Below are positions 60,428 to 64,000 of a DNA stretch of 64,000 nt, in pieces. The notes under the pieces are model-generated. The model was given only the letters and a program-made list of their open reading frames with translations, was not told the origin of the DNA and made no database searches. Each line of letters opens with the position of its first letter. Positions within the stretch are counted from its first letter, which is position 1. Made by a program: the position numbers and the translations under genes. This stretch comes from Streptomyces sp. NBC_00178 (GTDB lineage Bacteria; Actinomycetota; Actinomycetes; Streptomycetales; Streptomycetaceae), in NCBI RefSeq assembly GCF_036206005.1, contig NZ_CP108143.1:6725501-6789500 (forward strand), given 5' to 3'.

Positions 60428-61246
60428 ATGCAGCCGTCCGCCTCATCACCCTCCGCGCGGTCGGGCCGCCCGGCCGCCCCCGCCCAGCGCGGGCTCCTGA
60501 CGGAACGGATCGCGCGGGAACTCGAGCACGACATCCGCTCCGGTGACATCCCCGTGGGGACGAAGCTGCCCTCGGAGCGCGAGCTCGCCGGACAGTTCGG
60601 CGCCAGCAGGAACGTCGTCCGTGAGGTGCTGAGGCGACTGGAGGCGCAGCACCTGATCGAGGTCGCGCCGGGACGCGGGTCGTTCGTGCGCGAGCAGAGC
60701 CCGGGGCAGGCCAGGGGCTACGACGCGCTGTACAGGGCCGGCCGGCCGACCGTCCGCCAACTGATCGAGGCGCGGCTGCCGCTGGAGGTCGAGACGGTCC
60801 GCCTGGCGACCGAGCGCGCCACGGACGAGGACATCCAGGCCATGAGGTCCGCGCGGGACGCCCTGGCGTCGGCGAGCGACGTGGTCGTGAAGGCCAGGGC
60901 CGACATGGCGTTCCACGACGCGATCGCGGAGGCGAGCGGGAACCCGGTCCTGAGGATCATGCTCTCGTCCATCAGCGGGATGATGTTCGAGATGATGCTC
61001 CGCTCCAACTCCGATCCGTCGATCGGCGAGCCCGGAGTGCCGCATCACCCCGAGATCTTCGAGGCGATCGAGGCCCGCGACACGGAGCTGGCCTGCACAC
61101 GCATGCGGGAGCACCTCATGCTCGGGCTGCGGACGTACGGGAAGGACCTCGACGTCCAGGTCGACGTCATGGCGCGCAACCACATCGAGGCGCTGCTGGA
61201 CGAGACCGGCGGCAGCCGTTACGGCGGCGCCAGGGCGGGCGAATAG
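60428..61246 (+). CDS. FadR-type GntR transcriptional regulator
   Basis: 272 residues. The winged helix reads LEHDIRSGDIPVGTKLPSEREL, then FGASRNVVREVLRRLEAQHLIEVAPGRGSFV; the C-terminal FCD domain contains RLPLEVETVRLATERA, MAFHDAIAEASGNPVL and HPEIFEAIEARD, with His ligands that bind metal. ATG 60428. It precedes a sugar ABC transporter operon, and a perfect FadR-type palindrome lies between, so repression relieved by a carbon source is likely. Confidence 0.93.
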   Translation: MQPSASSPSARSGRPAAPAQRGLLTERIARELEHDIRSGDIPVGTKLPSERELAGQFGASRNVVREVLRRLEAQHLIEVAPGRGSFVREQSPGQARGYDALYRAGRPTVRQLIEARLPLEVETVRLATERATDEDIQAMRSARDALASASDVVVKARADMAFHDAIAEASGNPVLRIMLSSISGMMFEMMLRSNSDPSIGEPGVPHHPEIFEAIEARDTELACTRMREHLMLGLRTYGKDLDVQVDVMARNHIEALLDETGGSRYGGARAGE

Positions 61247-61380
61247 CCCGCAGCGTTCCCGGAACGGCGGTCGTGCGGCGCGGGGTCGCGGGCCGCACGG
61301 CCGGACGCCTCCGCGCGGTCGTCCGCAGATCCGGCAGGCCGAAGGGCTGGTCGGCGCGGTCCTCTCCTGTTAACGTCCCT

Positions 61381-61411
61381 CTGGTTCAACTGGTCCTACC
61401 AGTTGAACCAG
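61381..61411. promoter_or_regulatory. Perfect palindromic operator of the sugar ABC operon
   Basis: CTGGTTCAACTGGT, CCT, ACCAGTTGAACCAG: perfect 14-bp arms and a 3-bp centre. The inner TGGT-N3-ACCA is the classical FadR/GntR half-site pair. It lies 78 bases before the binding-protein gene. Confidence 0.9.
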
Positions 61412-61488
61412 TAGCAAACGCCTCGCGGCGGACAGCACACCCGCGGGGCGGGCACCACGGACGACAGCGCAGAGAGACGAGGACGGCG

Positions 61489-62808
61489 ATGTCCACGAGC
61501 AGTCAGCTCCTCAGCCGGCGCTCCTTCGGCAGGCTGGCGGCGGCAGTCGCGGGAGCCGCCGGGACGGGGGCGCTCGGTGCGTGCACGAGCCGGGGCGGGA
61601 CGCCCCCGGCCGGCACACCGTTGCGGATCATGGCGATCAACCACGTCTGGTCCCAGGCGATCCGCCGGCGGACGAAGGAGTTCGAGGAGCGCATCGGGCG
61701 ACGCGTCTCCATGACGCTGCTCACCGCCGACCAACTGGCGAGCAGTTACAACGTGAAGCTCAACGCGTCGGGCACCGACGTGGACGTCATGATGGTCAGG
61801 GCGCTGCAGGAGCAACTGCTCTTCGCCCACAACGGCTGGCTGGCCGACCTGAGCGACCGCGTCGCCCAGGACGACGCGTTCGCCTGGCCGGACTTCCAGA
61901 AGGCCCCGCGCGAGGCATCCGTGACGGCCGGCAAGGTCCTCAGCGTCCCGGTCGTGACCGAGCGCCCCGCGCTGTACTACCGCAAGGACCTGTTGGAGGA
62001 CTTCGGCGGCCCGCCACGCACCCTCGAGGCGCTGATGTCGACCGCCCGGGAGCTCGCCGACGCGAAGAAGGGCTTCTACGGGTTCGTCGGCCGGGGGCAG
62101 CGCAGCGGCGCCGTGTCCCAGTGGTCGAGCTTCCTCTACTCGCACGGCGGCGACTTCGTCGTGCGCGGCAGGTCGGGCATCGGGACCCCGGAGGCCCTCG
62201 CCGCCTACGAGTACTACGGCCGGCTCCTGGCCACGACCGGACCGCCGGGCGCCACCAACATGAGCCTCGAACAGGCCATGCCGATCTTCGCGCAGGGAAA
62301 GGCCGCGCTCTACGTCGACGCCGACGCGATCTACAGCAGCTTCCTCGACCCCGAGGTCTCGGCGGTCCGCGAGACCGTCGGCTTCGCCCCCTTCCCGGCC
62401 GGACCGGCCGGCGCCAGGCCGCACAACATCCCGTCCTGGAGCCTGGGGATCAGCACCTACTCCCTCCTGCGCGACGACGCCTGGGAGTTCATCAGGTGGG
62501 CGGCCGGCCCCGAGATGACCGCCGCCCTCCAGAAGGACGGGATACCGGGCGCCCGTTCCTCGGTGTGGTCCGACCCGGACTCCCTCGCGTCCTTCCCGCC
62601 CGATCTCGCCGAGGCCATGCGCCTCAACGCCGCGCGCGGCGTGGGCCACGACAGGCCCCGCGTCCTGCAGGTCGGCAGGGCCCGGGACATCGTCGGGCGC
62701 CCGCTCGTCGCGGGCATCCTCGGCGACGACGTACGGCCCGTCGCGCGGGACGCCGACGCGGAGTTCGCCGATTTCCTCGTCCGCGACAACCGCCACAAGG
62801 AGTCCTGA
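61489..62808 (+). CDS. Extracellular solute-binding lipoprotein of an ABC importer
   Basis: 439 residues. The N-terminus combines a twin-arginine-like SRRSFGRLAAAV with the lipobox GALGAC (Cys32), so it is probably a Tat-exported lipoprotein. The rest is a type-2 (MalE-like) binding fold: FEERIGRRVSMTLLTADQ, DVDVMMVRALQEQLL, FAQGKAALYVDAD. It delivers a sugar or oligosaccharide to the permeases. ATG 61489 follows GAGGACGG. It is coupled to the permease gene by a one-base overlap (TGATG). Confidence 0.92.
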   Translation: MSTSSQLLSRRSFGRLAAAVAGAAGTGALGACTSRGGTPPAGTPLRIMAINHVWSQAIRRRTKEFEERIGRRVSMTLLTADQLASSYNVKLNASGTDVDVMMVRALQEQLLFAHNGWLADLSDRVAQDDAFAWPDFQKAPREASVTAGKVLSVPVVTERPALYYRKDLLEDFGGPPRTLEALMSTARELADAKKGFYGFVGRGQRSGAVSQWSSFLYSHGGDFVVRGRSGIGTPEALAAYEYYGRLLATTGPPGATNMSLEQAMPIFAQGKAALYVDADAIYSSFLDPEVSAVRETVGFAPFPAGPAGARPHNIPSWSLGISTYSLLRDDAWEFIRWAAGPEMTAALQKDGIPGARSSVWSDPDSLASFPPDLAEAMRLNAARGVGHDRPRVLQVGRARDIVGRPLVAGILGDDVRPVARDADAEFADFLVRDNRHKES

Positions 62809-63767
62809 TGTCCGCCACAGAGGTCTCCCGGGCCCGTCCCGCCGCCGCACCCGGCGCCGGTCCCGCCCGCGAGAGGCGAACCCGCACGTTCGAACAGGCC
62901 AACCGGCGGCTGAAGTGGACCATGCTCACCCCCGCGCTGCTCTTCGTCGGCCTGATGATCGTCTTCCCGCTCGCCTACACGATCGACCTCAGCCTGACCG
63001 ACGCCTTCGGCGCGGTGAACGCGGAGAAGAAGCACGTCGGTCTCCGCAACTTCGCCGACGCGCTGGGCGACACCCGGAGGTTCTGGCCCGCCGCGCGGCG
63101 CACGGTGGTCTTCACGCTCGGCGCCGTGCTCCTGGAGACGGCGCTCGGCCTCGCCCTGGCCATGCTCATGCGCAAGCCGTTCCGGGGCATGCGATGGGTG
63201 CGTACGGTCCTGATCATCCCGCTGCTCACCACCCCGGTGGCGATCGGCATCCTCTGGCTGCTGATCCTCGACCCGACCAACGGCATCGCCAACCACCTCC
63301 TCGCCGGCATCGGGCTGCCGAGGCAGGAGTTCCTCGGCTCGGTCGGCCAGTCGCTGCCCACGCTCATGCTCATCGACGTGTGGCAGTGGACGCCCATGAT
63401 GACCCTGCTGCTGCTCGCCGGGCTCACCACGCTGCCCGAGGAGCCGGAGGAGGCCGCCCGCGTCGACGGCGCGAACGGCTGGCAGCGCTTCCGGCACGTC
63501 GTCCTGCCGATGCTCGGTCCGGCCCTCGCCACCGCCCTGGTGCTGCGGGCCGTCGACGCGCTCAAGACCTTCGACATCCTCTACGCGACCAAGGGCCCGG
63601 GGGGCGGCTCGGACTTCGAGGTGGAGACCCTCAACGTCTACGCCTACGGGCTGACCTTCGACTACCAGGAGTACGGTTCGGCCGCCGCGGTCCTGGTCCT
63701 GTTCACCCTGTTCATCGTCGGCGTCGTGGTGCTGCTGCGCCGCCGGGGCGGAAGGAAGACCGCATGA
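62808..63767 (+). CDS. Sugar ABC transporter permease (MalF-like)
   Basis: 319 residues, six membrane helices after a 35-residue basic N-terminus. First helix: MLTPALLFVGLMIVFPLAYT; the ATPase-docking EAA loop reads EEPEEAARVDGANGWQRFRH. ATG 62808 overlaps the preceding stop (TGATG) and its own stop overlaps the next ATG (ATGA). Confidence 0.93.
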   Translation: MSATEVSRARPAAAPGAGPARERRTRTFEQANRRLKWTMLTPALLFVGLMIVFPLAYTIDLSLTDAFGAVNAEKKHVGLRNFADALGDTRRFWPAARRTVVFTLGAVLLETALGLALAMLMRKPFRGMRWVRTVLIIPLLTTPVAIGILWLLILDPTNGIANHLLAGIGLPRQEFLGSVGQSLPTLMLIDVWQWTPMMTLLLLAGLTTLPEEPEEAARVDGANGWQRFRHVVLPMLGPALATALVLRAVDALKTFDILYATKGPGGGSDFEVETLNVYAYGLTFDYQEYGSAAAVLVLFTLFIVGVVVLLRRRGGRKTA

Positions 63768-64000
63768 GCGCCACCGTCACCCCCGCGCCCCTCACCGCAC
63801 GGCCGGCGGCGCCCGTCCCCGCCCGCGTGCGCCGGCGAGCGGTCCGGTCGTGGCTCCGGGGCGCGGCCATCACGGTCGTGACCGTCGTGTTCGCGCTGCC
63901 CCTGGTGTGGATGGCCGCCGCCGCGTTCAAGACGAACGTGCAGGTGACCGACCCGACCGTCGGCCTATGGTTCCGCCCCACCCTGGAGAACTTCCGCAGC
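63764..64000 (+). CDS. Sugar ABC transporter permease (MalG-like), N-terminal part
   Basis: The first 79 residues are visible, including a basic N-terminus and first helix (ITVVTVVFALPLVWMAAAAF) and the family's periplasmic segment RPTLENFRS. It runs off the window. ATG 63764 overlaps the upstream permease stop. The ATPase of the importer is not encoded in the window and is probably shared (MsiK-type) or downstream. Confidence 0.9.
   Translation, partial: MSATVTPAPLTARPAAPVPARVRRRAVRSWLRGAAITVVTVVFALPLVWMAAAAFKTNVQVTDPTVGLWFRPTLENFRS

Overview
The window is chromosomal DNA of a Streptomyces-type actinomycete. GC is very high, third codon positions are almost always G or C, GTG starts and ATGA/GTGA start-stop overlaps are common, and there is a chaplin, mycothiol-dependent enzymes, DmdR/IdeR-type iron boxes and an isorenieratene-type carotenoid cluster. 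I saw no tRNA, rRNA, CRISPR array, transposase or integrase.

Layout. (1) 1-5.3 kb: N-terminus of metE under a cobalamin riboswitch, an ABC exporter, a repeat-rich gap, a GNAT/pirin pair and a divergent AhpD-like protein. (2) 5.5-15.2 kb: a carotenoid locus of two converging operons. crtE-crtI-crtB-Rieske runs rightward; an FAD oxidoreductase-crtY-crtT-crtU operon runs leftward. It predicts beta-carotene converted to an aromatic carotenoid, plus one extra oxidation step. (3) 15.4-26.1 kb: mostly single accessory enzymes and their regulators: a frameshifted SDR beside an AraC regulator, a double alpha/beta-hydrolase with a textbook MerR promoter, an epoxide hydrolase, an isochorismatase, a secreted BLIP-like protein, and a phosphoesterase plus Sfp-type phosphopantetheinyl transferase. 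(4) 26.1-28.1 kb: the CbtB-CbtA cobalt locus behind a second cobalamin riboswitch, beside a histidine-phosphatase-like pseudoenzyme. (5) 28.1-36.5 kb: SDR/TetR, TPR, a second pirin, SRPBCC, MpaB, a UBP zinc finger, a chaplin with a His-rich tail, and a secreted DUF4397 protein whose leader holds a 22-G homopolymer. (6) 36.8-39.7 kb: a CarH/LitR-like MerR protein with a B12-binding domain, a PP2C-like protein and a SigB/SigF-family sigma factor. (7) 39.9-42.1 kb: AraC regulator and alpha-L-fucosidase. (8) 42.1-49.9 kb: an eight-gene operon matching the enterobacterial yhf operon (yhfZ, Y, U, T, php, S, X, W) in a different order. (9) 50.0-58.1 kb: an iron-box-controlled siderophore locus (FhuF-like; ATP-grasp, two NIS synthetases, PLP decarboxylase; DUF2470) with the enzyme set of vibrioferrin. 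The first NIS synthetase reads in broken frames. (10) 58.1-64 kb: a Fic protein, a membrane protein, a FadR-type regulator and the start of a sugar ABC transporter operon with a perfect 14-bp-arm operator.

Two themes tie the window together. Vitamin B12 is sensed three ways: the metE riboswitch, the cbtBA riboswitch and the CarH-like regulator. Iron is sensed through three iron boxes that bracket the siderophore genes. Two genes (the SDR at 15.5 kb and the NIS synthetase at 52.3 kb) appear disrupted by single-base indels in G/C runs, so either real decay or sequencing error is possible.
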